Source: Poteriospumella lacustris
Lineage: Eukaryota; Sar; Chrysophyceae; Chromulinales; Dinobryaceae
Length of the DNA: 37,870 nt
Assembly (NCBI GenBank): GCA_008000375.1
Contig: SMOI01000153.1
Coordinates: 40,817 to 78,686 of the forward strand
Reading direction: 5' to 3'
The stretch's first letter is position 1. The number at the start of each line of letters is the position of its first letter. Shown in pieces: positions 12,233 through 23,379 of this stretch. Below the pieces are notes generated by a model that saw nothing but the letters and a program-made list of their open reading frames with translations, ran no database searches and was not told the DNA's origin. Both the position numbers and the translations under genes were made by a program.

Positions 12233-12876
12233 GTTTCACCACGAAAATCTGAAAAATTCTTCGCCCAAACTTTTTTCAACACCAATAGAACTACCTGAAA
12301 ATGAAAAGGGTTCAACGGCACGTTTGCTCGCAAATAGGATCTGACAGGAAACCTCAACAATCTCAAAGGTTTTATCGCCAGACTTGAATGCCGACCGAGT
12401 CAACTGCCGAAAGTCGTTTGGGGTCTGAGGGAGGCCGGCCAACGGTTTCACCAAATGATCCCAGAATCTGCGTTCCAACAGAAAGAACAGCAGTCAAGAC
12501 GACGACGACAAGAAGTCAAGAAGTCGTTGACAATGTACAACATATTCAATTAAAAGTTCATATATATAATATATTTTAGATTTGAGTTTGTACAGTAGTA
12601 TTTCGCCGACTCGGCTCGTTGGCTCGTTTCCCGCCATCGCCAACTCCTGTTGTAACTGAAAACATATAAGAAAATAACCCTTCCAGCTGGTTCTCGCATC
12701 AAGAAGCTTTAAACCCCATTGGTGTATAGAATTAGTCCTTTGAGGGGGAATTTGGAGTTTGCAAGCGCTGAAGGGATTCATTGATGTCGTCTTCTTTTTC
12801 CTGTGATCGGAAAACCTTGTGAAATGTCAACCACCGTGATTGCAAATGAACGTACAATTACGGCCTGAAAAATACC
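12233..12876. promoter_or_regulatory. Divergent intergenic region, presumed shared promoter
   Basis: About 640 bases separate the kinesin start (minus) from the start of the kinase-like gene (plus). The region is more AT-rich than its flanks, with an 18-base A/T-only tract at 12561-12578 that contains TATATA. No convincing coding exon was found. A bidirectional promoter is inferred from the divergent arrangement alone. Confidence 0.4.
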
Positions 12877-15800
12877 ATGACAGAAAAAATATTTGACTCG
12901 TCTGTATCAGAAGGAGAAGTCTTCTGGGAGGAGTATTGCAAGCTGGAGAAGCGTCGGTTCCGAAAACTGAAACGAAAAGAAGACTTCGAACCAGGATGGT
13001 CATGGACATACCTGTGGGAGATCATTTTCCTCCAACGTGTGAGAAATAATGTTGAAAATGAGTTCGAGCCGGTTGGATTTGTGCCAAAGATTTGGTATTG
13101 GGTTGGACGATCTTGGCGCCGTGAAAACTACGAAGACGAGGAGAATGAACGGGCGTTTTTGCTGTTCTTCCTGCGCTCCATCGAATACATCGCTGTCATC
13201 GTCTTGTCGTTAACTTTTGTCTGCCTCGGGGGTATGGTTGGTCTTATTCATATCGCTGCCGGCGATGATGCTGCTCATGCGAGTCCAGAGTTCGTGTCGT
13301 GGAGTAATGGCTACTTCGCTGCTTGGCTCGTTTCCATCGGGGTTTGTTTGGCATTTTTCCTTTATCTCACCATCAAAGTGCCTTCCAGTTTGCAAGCGGA
13401 GTTTTCTCTCGATACATATGACATATGGACCACCATTGGCAACTTCATTCTCTGCGTACGGCTATATGAATTGGTACGACCATTGTCTTCGTACTTCGAA
13501 TCGGACGAGCATCCGACACATCAGATGTGTTTTGGGCTACGAGAAGAATTTGCCGATGAATCTCAGGCTCGTTTCTTTGTTGTTTTAATGCTCATGACTG
13601 ACTTCACGATGTCCTCAGTTCTCAGTATCCTTCCGTTCCAATGGCCCTGGGTCTTCAATTTCTGCGCGATCATGATCGCCCACACTTGTGTTCGTCTTTA
13701 CACGTGCGAAGACCTTCTGGACCTTCCCGAGTCACAGCTGTTGGCGCTTCGCTTGACCCTGTACGTGTCCCTTGTCCTTAGTTACATTGGCATGGTGATC
13801 ATCGTGTCGTACAGTTTTGTCCGCACGATGAAGTCCAACTTCATCAACGGACGCCATCAACAGGCTCTTGGTCAAGACACACGGAAAATGGTTGACTTAT
13901 TGTGCTCGGACGTGAAAATGACCGTTCGCAGTACCTTGAAGTGCCACCACGAAATCTTCACGCTCACAAAGTCGGTACTGGAGCTGCAAAAGGAGCAGAA
14001 CACCCTCGCCCTCGCGGGCGAAGTTATTCAACATGCCGTCGACATGATGCTCTTCTTGGTCAAAGTCGGAGAAGGACGTCACCGCATCATATTTAGGGAT
14101 CGTGTTCATCTGCATTCGGCGATCGAAGCGGAGGTTGTTCAGTTCAGCAAAGCCATCGCGCTGTATTCGCACGGCCTCGAGAACATGGACGTACGTCTGG
14201 ATATACCCGATTGTGTACTCATGGTAGACAGTTTATCGGTCTCTGCCTTGATTTACTATGGGCTCAGCGCGATCTATTCCATCAATCGATGCGGGATCGA
14301 GCCTTCTCAGTTGATCTCTCCGCTCATTTTCCAGATTTCCGTCGATTTCCGTCTCTTGGGCGCCAACGAGACGGTATCGTTCCCGTACCGCATGCCCCCC
14401 GATCATCAATTGTGTGAAATGCGATTGGTTCTCGCACGAGAACCAGCAGACAGCACTTCGAAGACGAATGTGAAGAAGAATACCCATCCGCTGACACAGT
14501 CGTTTCACACGGTGCTCGCTGCGGTCGTCAACTTATACGACGGACAATACACGATGTACCCCGACTACATCAGCATTTCGATCAAAGTTGCGATCGATAC
14601 CAACCGTCATTGCAATCGCCCGCTGTTTCCGGAGCTGTCCGCGACTTTGTCCGGCATCACAGTGGCGTCAGGGCCCTCGTCGACGTCCATCGCTTGCGAA
14701 GGGGACAGTCCCAACAACACGTTTCGTGGGATGGCTGCGGATCTCGACGACAATGCCGTCCTGGCGCGTTTCTTGTACGAGGACTGCAGCATTTTCTCCA
14801 CGGTGCCATCGGTCGCACCGTTGTTGCTGGATTTGATCAGCCAGCTGGTGCTCGTCGAAGGAGGCGTGTTGCCGATGACCGTGTGGCATGAACTGAACGT
14901 CACCGACATCAAGATCCGTGCGGTGGTCTTCGTCCAGACGGAGTCAGGCGGACAAAGGTTGCGAGATGCGGGTTATCGCCGCTCCATCGTACTTTGCTCT
15001 GAAAAGCTGGCGTATTTGGACCGAGACCATCTCGATACGTCGCTGTTTGACTTCGTTGTCTCGTTGCCCGCCTCTGCCGAAGAATTGCAACGGCTGCGAC
15101 GGTTTCTTCGTCATGCGCAACGAGAAGCAGCCGATGAAAGTGCCCAACCGACGCCAGCATCTGATGCGCGCAACGCCGGCCAGCAAAAGGAAGCGGTGGA
15201 TGTCGAGCCGGGTTCATCGTCGAAGTCGATTGCGGAGTCGGTCTCTCGCATCGGAGGCACCGTGCGACGGATTCTCAGCGCCTGGTCAAATTTCATCACC
15301 GTGTGGCCGATCCCTCTCAATTTGTACGACAATTACGCCAGATGGCGCTTCTTGAACCCCGGCAACGACTTGTATCACCACTCGACGAACTTGGAGTACT
15401 TCTCGTTGGCGATCGTCGCCTGGCAAATGGTCACGTTCGTCATGGGATACATGAGGGTGTATAACTTTGCCGTGGTCATTCTTCTGTCGATGTTGTTGCT
15501 GTATCGACGGTCCTTTTATCGGTTTCTGCACCCCTGGATGACGCTGGCGGCCTTATGGCGCGCATGCGCCTTCGTGAACACTGCCCTTATCGCGGTGTCT
15601 TTCCTGGGCGAAACCGTGCGCATCATTCAATACCATTCACCACTGGTCGCGTTGGACACCCCTCCAAGCGCGACCCTGGCCGAGATGTTCACGAAGTTCC
15701 CCGCGAATAGCTTTCAGACGAGCAAGCAGGCGCTGGCCGTCTTCATCTCGTTCCCCATGTCTGTTCGCTACAACACTGAGTTCTTCCCCTGGCCAGCGTC

Positions 15801-18429
15801 CTTGTGGACGGTAATTCTCTATTCGGTGCGAACCTTCATGGCCCTGGAGACGTATTTCAAGCCGTTGACGTTCGGCTGGCAGTACTACCTCCTCGTCGCC
15901 CTCGTCTCGCTGTTCTTCGTGAAGAGTTTGTTCGTCCATCGCGAGACGGAAAATCGGATGCGCGCCGAGTTTTTGCAGTTGCATCGGCTGATCACGTCGC
16001 GTCATTTCTTTGACGCGTGTTTGATGATCACACGACGAGTCGAAGATGGGTTAAGCGTCTTGAAGTCGGCCCAGGCGAAGACCATGACTGCGCTGGTGGA
16101 CAAGATCCTGCAGGAGAACATTCTCGTGGGTCACGTGCTGCTGGAACAAATCCATCTCTTGCACCAACAGCAGGCGATCTTAGCACAACTGTCGATGGAA
16201 TTGCGGGGAGCGGATAGCGCATGGCCACTGTCGTCAACGCCGGAGCCGTTCGGACGATCGCTGCTGTCGTCCGCCGACAACAGTCTGCCCACAGGCGCGC
16301 CGACGACCGGTCATGCCACGATCGCCCCCAAAGTGACGAAAGAAGACTTGATCGCCCAGTTGCGAGCCGTTGTCGTGCGGCCAGCCGTGCACACAGTCTG
16401 TGCCGCCTTTGGCGAGTCGATTGCTGCAGCGGCGCAGTTTGCATCGACGTCGACTCTCGTACCGTCGCGTCCAGTTCTGCCGACGGCCTCGTCGATGATG
16501 AGTCTGCTCTCGTCGCCTTCCGCTGCGGCGATCATGACACCTTCGATGTTGGTGGCGTCGATGGCATCAGCCACAGCGACGGGTCTGTCGGTCTGGTCGA
16601 CTCCGTCAGCGTTGCTGTACGTGCGCGTCGATCCCGAGCTGCTTCTGGTGCGCACAGACGTCGATTTGTTGGGCAACGTCATTACCAAGCTGCTTCGCGA
16701 GGCGTATCGTCAGATAGACGAGTACATGGCCGCATCCACCGCTGCACGTAATGCGCATCTCGCATCGTTTGCGGCGTCGTCCACCGCGTCCACATCCACC
16801 GACGCCAAGGCGAAGGCCAAAGGAACGAACGCCATTGGCAGTGACAAAGAGAAGAAGCACCAGTTGCTCCTTTGGCTGAAGGCCAGCCCTTTGTGGTCGG
16901 ATAGCGCTCAGGGACAGGCGTCGCGCTATCGCTTTCGCGACGTACGTCGGATGGATGTGCTCTGCTTCCATTCGGCGGGCGCAGCCACGACCCGGCCGCC
17001 GCACGCCGACGGCGGCGGCCCACGTCTTAGCTCGTCCTTCTCGACTCCCAATGACCCGGCGCAATCGACGTTTGTCCTCCGTAAACGGCCCTTTGAATCC
17101 TCCGCGGCGCAGTACTCTGCGTCCACGATGCATCCCGTGAACAAATACTTGCCGCTGTTCCCCGTCCCGACACCGTGCACGGACTGCCACGGCCGTAAAA
17201 TCGACCCCACCGATCCGTATCGTCGCTCGCGGGCGACAACCACCGCCCCGGGCAGTGAAAAGGACTCGGAATTACGTGATTTCTATCCGCTGTTTGAAGA
17301 GGGCGTCGTCGAGGGCCACGGGTCGTATCGACGGTATCAGCGGTACACGCTGCCGTATGTGTTGACGCCGCGATCCGAGCGCTTCGTCGAGTTAGTCCGA
17401 TCGAATCCGGCCTCGTTTCAATCGGCGGCGGAGATCGTCCGACGACTGTCCACGCGGTTCTTCCCGCTGTGCCGCACGATCTACGTGCAGCACGTGACGT
17501 TGATGGGTCGTGCACCGGTCGTGATCGGAGACAGCGCCTCGCATGAGTCGTCGGAGGTGTCGACGCCGTGGCGATCGAAAGCCAGCAGTCGCATGAGCAG
17601 TCGCGTGAGCACGAGCAGCACCGAGAAAAGCGCACCCCGAGCGCGCTTGACGTCGACGTCGGTGATGGACCCAACGTTGGCAGCCGCTACGACGGCGGCT
17701 CATCTGCACGCAGTCCCTGGGGCATCCCCATCGGCTGTCGCAGGATCCGCGGCAACTGCCACTACGACCGGCGCAGTAGCCGCAGCTCTGGTGCGTCCCC
17801 GTTTCACCGGTCGCTGTTCCTTGTACTGCCAGCCGTATGGCTTCTTAAACACGACGGAACGGTCGGCATTGTTGACGTTGATGCGGCTGACGCAATGGGC
17901 CGTGATCCACTACCACCCGGACCCGTTGCCTGCGGTATCCAGCTACCAGCACAGTGAGTGCATTCTCATCGAGTATCAGCCGCCGCCAGTGCCCGAGGGA
18001 GACCGACCTTCGCTTATGCGCGTCGACAGTCTGCGGCTGATGCCCGTCACCGGTGGCGGTACCAATGGTGCATTGTCGACGCGCCCTAACAACGTGCAAG
18101 CCCTGGAGATCTGGCTGGAACAACGCCGCCAAGCGTGGCATGCCGATCAGGCGCGTACCTACGCCTATGACGTCGTCGAATTGATGCACTTCGTACGCGT
18201 CGAAGGCTTTGTGGGAGTAATCGTGGTGCTGTTGCCCTCGACGATGGACGAGACCGAGGAGGAGCATATTCGACGGGACGTAGCCTGCAGCAACGTGTAT
18301 CGCGAAGCAGTACGTGCCGATTTGTGCATCAAGCTGCCCTTGGACCACGAGAAGATTCAACAACTCGTGGCAACGTGTGAGCGGCGGCTGGTGGAGCTGT
18401 CCTTGTCGGTGTCCTCAACCACGAAGTAG
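12877..18429 (+). CDS. Large polytopic membrane protein with two degenerate hybrid-histidine-kinase-like modules
   Basis: An uninterrupted 1850-residue frame; an in-frame TGA lies a few codons upstream of the chosen ATG. Module 1 has about six hydrophobic segments (near 100-127, 145-166, 183-200, 231-253, 257-274, 291-314). A helical DHp-like stretch with CHHEIFT (H358-E359) follows, then an N-box-like segment (446-470, VDSLSVSAL) with the Asn residues replaced. A receiver-like fold near 646-747 (IRAVVFVQTES, then GYRRSIVLCS, then SLPASAEELQRL) lacks the acceptor Asp and has Ser-Leu-Pro in place of Lys-Pro. Module 2 repeats the plan: membrane segments about 837-1025, a helical region, a second ATPase-like strand-helix (1246-1277, VRTDVDLLGNVITKLLREA), Ser/Ala-rich linkers and a C-terminal receiver-like end (1765-1841, ADLCIKLPLDHEKIQQL). 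No G-box Gly motifs were found. I infer a pseudo-kinase sensor or scaffold at a membrane; an unrelated polytopic protein is possible. Confidence 0.7.
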   Translation: MTEKIFDSSVSEGEVFWEEYCKLEKRRFRKLKRKEDFEPGWSWTYLWEIIFLQRVRNNVENEFEPVGFVPKIWYWVGRSWRRENYEDEENERAFLLFFLRSIEYIAVIVLSLTFVCLGGMVGLIHIAAGDDAAHASPEFVSWSNGYFAAWLVSIGVCLAFFLYLTIKVPSSLQAEFSLDTYDIWTTIGNFILCVRLYELVRPLSSYFESDEHPTHQMCFGLREEFADESQARFFVVLMLMTDFTMSSVLSILPFQWPWVFNFCAIMIAHTCVRLYTCEDLLDLPESQLLALRLTLYVSLVLSYIGMVIIVSYSFVRTMKSNFINGRHQQALGQDTRKMVDLLCSDVKMTVRSTLKCHHEIFTLTKSVLELQKEQNTLALAGEVIQHAVDMMLFLVKVGEGRHRIIFRDRVHLHSAIEAEVVQFSKAIALYSHGLENMDVRLDIPDCVLMVDSLSVSALIYYGLSAIYSINRCGIEPSQLISPLIFQISVDFRLLGANETVSFPYRMPPDHQLCEMRLVLAREPADSTSKTNVKKNTHPLTQSFHTVLAAVVNLYDGQYTMYPDYISISIKVAIDTNRHCNRPLFPELSATLSGITVASGPSSTSIACEGDSPNNTFRGMAADLDDNAVLARFLYEDCSIFSTVPSVAPLLLDLISQLVLVEGGVLPMTVWHELNVTDIKIRAVVFVQTESGGQRLRDAGYRRSIVLCSEKLAYLDRDHLDTSLFDFVVSLPASAEELQRLRRFLRHAQREAADESAQPTPASDARNAGQQKEAVDVEPGSSSKSIAESVSRIGGTVRRILSAWSNFITVWPIPLNLYDNYARWRFLNPGNDLYHHSTNLEYFSLAIVAWQMVTFVMGYMRVYNFAVVILLSMLLLYRRSFYRFLHPWMTLAALWRACAFVNTALIAVSFLGETVRIIQYHSPLVALDTPPSATLAEMFTKFPANSFQTSKQALAVFISFPMSVRYNTEFFPWPASLWTVILYSVRTFMALETYFKPLTFGWQYYLLVALVSLFFVKSLFVHRETENRMRAEFLQLHRLITSRHFFDACLMITRRVEDGLSVLKSAQAKTMTALVDKILQENILVGHVLLEQIHLLHQQQAILAQLSMELRGADSAWPLSSTPEPFGRSLLSSADNSLPTGAPTTGHATIAPKVTKEDLIAQLRAVVVRPAVHTVCAAFGESIAAAAQFASTSTLVPSRPVLPTASSMMSLLSSPSAAAIMTPSMLVASMASATATGLSVWSTPSALLYVRVDPELLLVRTDVDLLGNVITKLLREAYRQIDEYMAASTAARNAHLASFAASSTASTSTDAKAKAKGTNAIGSDKEKKHQLLLWLKASPLWSDSAQGQASRYRFRDVRRMDVLCFHSAGAATTRPPHADGGGPRLSSSFSTPNDPAQSTFVLRKRPFESSAAQYSASTMHPVNKYLPLFPVPTPCTDCHGRKIDPTDPYRRSRATTTAPGSEKDSELRDFYPLFEEGVVEGHGSYRRYQRYTLPYVLTPRSERFVELVRSNPASFQSAAEIVRRLSTRFFPLCRTIYVQHVTLMGRAPVVIGDSASHESSEVSTPWRSKASSRMSSRVSTSSTEKSAPRARLTSTSVMDPTLAAATTAAHLHAVPGASPSAVAGSAATATTTGAVAAALVRPRFTGRCSLYCQPYGFLNTTERSALLTLMRLTQWAVIHYHPDPLPAVSSYQHSECILIEYQPPPVPEGDRPSLMRVDSLRLMPVTGGGTNGALSTRPNNVQALEIWLEQRRQAWHADQARTYAYDVVELMHFVRVEGFVGVIVVLLPSTMDETEEEHIRRDVACSNVYREAVRADLCIKLPLDHEKIQQLVATCERRLVELSLSVSSTTK

Positions 18430-19554
18430 GCGCACCATTTATCGGTGACCCATCCATCGCTGAGAGTCCTGAATCGTCCCAAGTGGACTGTCTGTTTGTG
18501 TGTTGTGTTCCAGTTCGTTATGTGCGTGTGCGTGTTGTCGGTTGAGTAGTGTTTGTTCATCGGTGTCGATGCGGATGGAGTAAGCGTCCCAGCGAGATCA
18601 CTGTTTTTCTATCGATTTATGTCGTTGGCTCGGTCGCATGGCCTTCCTTCTACTGTGTTCTTTCAATCGCTCGCTTCTCCCCTTTCTTTGTCGATCACTG
18701 AGTAGTTGTAGCCAGTTGTAGCACACGTACCACGGTGAATAGTCGTCGCTGTGCCTGTGCCTGTGCCTGTAGATCGGTGGGTTGTTTTTTGTTGCGTGTT
18801 TTCGCATCGGTTGTACATGGCTTTTCCGCACGTACACACGAAGCCGACGTCCCCCGTTTTGTTCTATCGCTGCGAGGCTGCTCCCCTGTTCTACTTCTAT
18901 TCTTCTTTCCCGATCTCCTCGACGCTGTTCGTTCTGGATCGTCGTTGTACCGTTCGCTTTCTTCCGTTCGCTCACTCCCCATCGGAAAAGGGAAGATAGG
19001 GACGACATTGACGCTTCGCTTCCCTCAGCTCTTCCCCAGCGACGCTTGTCATGTGGTGGAAATGATGTGGCAATTCAGCCCGCTCGGTACCCAGATTACG
19101 CTTTCTCTTTAACGTTCTCTACCTCTGCTATTCATCGTTGATCGTCAGTCACTTGTGTTGGTTTCAATTTCTTTGCAATTCTTTCTTGGTTTTGCTTGGC
19201 GATGGCCGGCGGTATATCAACACAGCAGCTCCCTTCTGTAGACGGTAAAATACGGTCATAACGAACGCACCCACCAACTCCATCATCGAGAGTCTACAAC
19301 ATGCGAAGAAAGCAGTGGTAAGCAGAGAGGAGGATATACAGAGGAAGGAAGAATTTCGACCGTTTGTGCACTGTATAAAGGAAATAGAGACCCTTCTCTA
19401 TTCTTTATTCTCTCTCCACGATTCGACTATTCGACGATTCGACGATTCGGCGTCTATCTTCGTCGTCATCGTGTCATGCTCACCTTTCCCAGCAGCTCTG
19501 TGCCGACCAGACAGAAGCAAGCGAGATTCGATAACTCATAAGATACAACAACTT
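18430..19554. other. Intergenic region without a recognisable gene
   Basis: About 1.1 kb of pyrimidine-rich plus-strand sequence follows the kinase-like gene. It includes a short CTGTGC tandem repeat near 18750-18770 and imperfect ATTCGACG repeats near 19425-19450. Open frames on both strands give Arg/Ser-rich low-complexity peptides without domain features. It probably contains a long 3' UTR and then the promoter of the first duplicated gene. Confidence 0.5.
19374..19380 (+). promoter_or_regulatory. TATA-like element upstream of duplicated gene copy A
   Basis: The heptamer TATAAAG lies about 260 bases upstream of the copy A start codon, outside the duplicated unit. No equivalent at the same spacing was seen before copy B. 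This is only a candidate. Confidence 0.25.
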
Positions 19555-21367
19555 CAGATCCATAGAGATGACAAACCACATATTCATTTTTATTGTGGCT
19601 TAGATCTTAGACGTGGCCAAAGTCAAGTTTGATCGAACAATGGCGGAGTTCGATGTCACAACCGAAGCGGCAGTCCCCACTGGCGGGGTATGTTACCGAC
19701 CAAACTTGTTCACCTCTTTCGCTATTATTAATCGCTTCTACTTGTTTGTTTTGTGGTGAACAGATCCCGCACCAGGATGCCTTTGAATCCTTCTTCTCAT
19801 GCTTCCGCATTGGGTTCTCAACCATGGCTCCGAACCGCTGGAGTGACGTGATGAAGCTCATCTTCGAGTCCGCTGGTCGCGGTCAGAAGTGCAACAAAGA
19901 ATCCTTGAAGATCCTTGCTACTATCTGTGATAACGTGGAGGAATCGTTGGCGAAGGAATATTGGAAGATTATCACCAGCAACGTGTCGCAAACAGCTCTG
20001 CTCGCAGCCACCAACCTCATCGATGCCTCAGTCATTGGCGCAGAACCCCGAGCGATGGTTGACGCAGTCATTGACGCGTTCTTTGTTGGTGAGTTGGCAA
20101 TATATTCGAAGGAATTTACTGCAGAGTGGAAAACGGAAGCGTTCTTTGATGGTGTCGAGCGTAACCCTGACTTCTTCGCGCAACATTTGAAGGTGATCGA
20201 GTCACTGGTCGTGGCCATTACTGAAGAAGCGGGCCATTGTGCCCTCGATCACCAGAAACTTGATATCGCGGCCAATCATCTCGTCGAAGCGATTCAAAGG
20301 GACGTAGAGTTGAACCCAACGCTCGGTAAGATGAATGTCGACGTGAAGGCTTTCCTCCCGCCGAAGCGTGTACGCTCCGCAAAGAAGAATAAGACGGTGC
20401 CATCACAATGGGCGGACACCACCATATCGGCTGTCCGCTACCAAGCGCACGACGTGGAAGAAGACTTGCCGTCCATCCTGAACTATTCGGCGATTTGGCG
20501 CCGTTATGCTGCCTTGGTACCAGATCACCCCGCGCCGTCTCTTCCATCTCCCGAGCAGTTGGCGAATGGTGATTGCATTCAATTCGGCGGCGTCCGTCAA
20601 AGTGGTTCCTACTATGCGCTATGGCTGCATGAAGGGTCGATGCCATGGTCGACGGTCGAGAACTGGGACGAGGAAGTCGTGACAGCATTTTTCAGTGTCG
20701 CGTGCCGCGAAGGACACAGATTGCCCAGTGCGGGTACGGGTGTCGTTCCCCCGCAGCATGACTGCTTCTTGATCGCCCACCAGGACGAGTATGGCTACTC
20801 ATTGCCGACGCCGTTTTCGTTGTTTTCACCGGATGCAAGAACGATGCCAGTGCGAATGGGTATGGCACCAATGGCTGTTATCCCTGTGCATTTGGACGGG
20901 CACCTGATGTTGCCCGGGTCGTACTGGCACCACCTCGTCGAGGCCATTAAGCAGGTAGAAACCGACGAGCTGTATTTCTACTTGGAATTTGAAGGGACGT
21001 CGTGGACTGTGAAATACTACTCTGATGGCGATCGTGAGGAGATGTGGCGCAGTCGGGACTGGACTGCACAGGTGCAGTGTGAGCGTGGATACAGTATCGC
21101 CATTTCGCAAGGAAGTGGCCATCGCTTTGAAGAATGCCGCGATCTGTTGGCCAATCACGTGGCGCTGGCCAGCCAGCCCATCGGCCGCTAAGAACAGCCA
21201 GCCCATTTTGCTGCTGTTGGTTTCGAGGTCATATGGATCCGTGAGTTTTAGTATTATTAGTACGAGCAGTTGCTGTAATCGCTGTGCAAATGGGACCAAC
21301 CCGAGTGAAGCGTTGAAGATTAGAATATTACTAGTAATTAGATCCTCTTCACAGTGATATCCCCAGG
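19555..21367 (+). repeat. Tandem duplication unit A
   Basis: First copy of a duplicated block. Homology with unit B starts at CAGATCCAT about 85 bases before the start codon, covers the whole gene including its intron, and ends at CCCCAGG about 175 bases past the stop. The spacing between unit starts is 2159 bases. Confidence 0.9.
19640..21191 (+). CDS. Uncharacterised duplicated protein, copy A
   Basis: I do not recognise this family. Exons are 19640-19687 (16 codons) and 19764-21191, joined in phase 0 across a 76-nt intron (GTATGT...GAACAG), giving 491 residues. The ATG in ACAATGGCGGAG is conserved in copy B, as are both splice sites. The N-terminal half (to about 220) looks alpha-helical, with runs such as RWSDVMKLIFESAGRG and YWKIITSNVSQTALL. 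A short Lys/Arg-rich hinge (RVRSAKKNK) follows. The C-terminal half is rich in Trp, Tyr and Gly and probably beta-structured (FGGVRQSGSYYALWLHEG, YSLPTPFSLFSP, LYFYLEFEGTSWTVKYY). No signal peptide or membrane segment is evident, so a soluble intracellular protein is likely. Compared with copy B it keeps about seven extra residues after the EE at the helix-hinge boundary and lacks the acidic insert. Confidence 0.85.
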
Positions 21368-21713
21368 CCCGCGATTTCAGGGGTAGGCGGAAATCAACTA
21401 ATTTCCTTCTTGGCACATCACCCTCGAGGGTAAATAGTGAACGTTCGGAATCACTATATGCGTACTATTACTTACAACGGCCGAAGCGTCTGAGCTGTTG
21501 TTATCTATCACGACGTACCACGTACAATGTCATGTCACTGCGAATGTTGCTCATATAGGTATACAGTACAACCATAAGTAGCCTCGATTGTACACTATCA
21601 CTGATTTCCCTCTCCTGCTCTCCTCCTTGTTTCTCAGGCACCTCCGAAGAAAATCACCCCGCGCCAAAAAAGAAGATTACAGTGAACTGTCTCCACCATC
21701 ATTCCTTTCGCTG
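21368..21713. other. Spacer between the duplicated units
   Basis: About 346 bases of unduplicated sequence, moderately AT-rich, with no coding potential that I could support. It presumably supplies the promoter of copy B, which differs from that of copy A. Confidence 0.5.
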
Positions 21714-21779
21714 CAGATCCATATCCATTTTATTGTGGCTTCGACCAAGGACGTGGGTAAAGTCAAGTTTGATCAAACA

Positions 21780-23379
21780 ATGGCGGAGTTTGACGTTACA
21801 GCCGCAGCGGCAGTCCCCACTAGCGGGGTATGTTATCGATCACACTTGTTCACCTCTTCTTCTATTAATCGCTTCCGCTTGTTTGTTTTGTGGTGAACAG
21901 ATCCCGCACCAGGATGCCTTTGAATCCTTCTTCTCATGTTTCCGCATTGGGTTCTCAACCATGGCTCCCAACCGCTGGAGTGACGCGATGAAGCTCATCG
22001 TCGAGTCCACTGGCCGCGGTCAGAAGTGCAACAAAGAGTCCTTGAAGATCCTTGCTACTATATTCGATAAGGTGGAGGAATCGTTGGCGAAGGAATATTG
22101 GAAGATTATCACCAGCAACGTGTCGCAAACAGCTCTGCTCACTGCCACCAACCTCATCGACGCCTCAGTCATTGGCGCAGAACCCCGAGCGATGGTTGAC
22201 GCGGTCATTGACGCGTTCTTTGTTGGTGAGTTGGCAGCGTATGCGAAGGAAGTTTCTGCAGAGTGGAAGACGGAAGCGTTCTTTGATGATGTCGCGCGTA
22301 ACCCCGACTTCTTCGCTCAACATTTGAAGGTGATCGAGTCACTGGTCGTGGCCATTACTGAAGGAGTGTTTCGTTGCACTATCACGGTCAATCATCTCGT
22401 CGATGCGATGCAAGGTTACGCAGAGTTGAACCAAACGCTCGGTAAGATGAATGTCGACATAGAGGCTTTGCTTCCCTCGAGGCGTGTGCCCTCCGCAATC
22501 AATACGGTGCCATCGCAATGGGCGGACACTACTGTATCAGATGTCCGCTACGACTCACAAGAGGTTGGTGGATTGCCGTCCATCCTGAACTATTCCGCGA
22601 TTTGGCGCCGTTATGCTGCCTTGGTACCGGATCACCCCGCGCCGTCTCTACCATCTCCCGAGCAGTTGGCGAATGGTGATTGCATTCAATTCGGCGGCGT
22701 TCGTCAAAGTGGTTCCTACTATGCGCTATGGCTGCACGAAGGGTCGATGCCATGGTCGACGGTCGAGAACTGGGACGAGGAAGACGTGACAGCATTTTTC
22801 AGTGTCAAGTGCGACCAGGGACACAGATTGCCTAGTGCCGGTAGTGTTCCCCCGCAGCATGACTGCTTCTTGATCGCCCACCAGGACGAGTATGGCTACT
22901 CATTGCCGACGCCGTTTTCGTTGTTTTCACCGCAAAAGGAGGAGGACGAGGAAGAGGACGAGAAGGACGAGGAGGAGGAGGACGAAGAGGAGGACGAGGA
23001 AGTGGTGGAAGCGGTTGGGGGCGGCTCACTGATGCCTGTGTGCATGGGTGTAGCACCAATGGCTGTTATCCCTGTGCATTTGGACGGGCACCTGCTGTTG
23101 CCCGGGTCGTACTGGCATCGCCTCGTCGAAGCCATTCAGCAGGTAGAAACCGACGAGCTGTATTTCTACTTGGAATTTGAAGGGACGTCGTGGACTGTGG
23201 ACTATTGCGATGTCGGTAATCGCGAGGAGATGTGGCGCAGTCGGGACTGGATTGCACAGGTGCAGTGTGATGGCGGATACAGTATCACCATTTCGCAAGG
23301 AAGTGATCGTTGCTTTGAAGAATGCCGCGATCTGTTGGCCAATCACGTGGCGCTGGCCAGCCAGCCCATTGGCCGCTAA
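21780..23379 (+). CDS. Uncharacterised duplicated protein, copy B, with acidic insertion
   Basis: Paralogue of the gene at 19640. Exons are 21780-21827 and 21901-23379, separated by a 73-nt intron with the same GTATGT...GAACAG ends, giving 508 residues. Long stretches are identical to copy A, for example around LPSPEQLANGDCIQFGGV and the last 45 residues. Differences are a 7-residue loss near EGVFRCTITVNHL, a shorter hinge, and an in-frame insertion of roughly 30 residues, mostly Glu and Asp, after FSLFSP (about 22933-23030). The insertion replaces only four residues of copy A and leaves both flanks aligned, so the gene appears functional rather than decayed. Function unknown. The acidic loop could alter charge-based binding or simply be a tolerated codon expansion. 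Confidence 0.85.
22936..23008 (+). repeat. GAG/GAC/GAA codon-repeat expansion
   Basis: An imperfect trinucleotide array coding an almost uninterrupted Glu/Asp stretch inside copy B. It is absent from the otherwise near-identical copy A, so it arose after the duplication or was lost from copy A. Confidence 0.9.

Noticed and set aside
18598-19008. Minus-strand frame of 136 codons downstream of the kinase-like gene
   Set aside because: Arg/Ser/His-rich low-complexity peptide that includes the CTGTGC repeat read in reverse. No domain or splice support.
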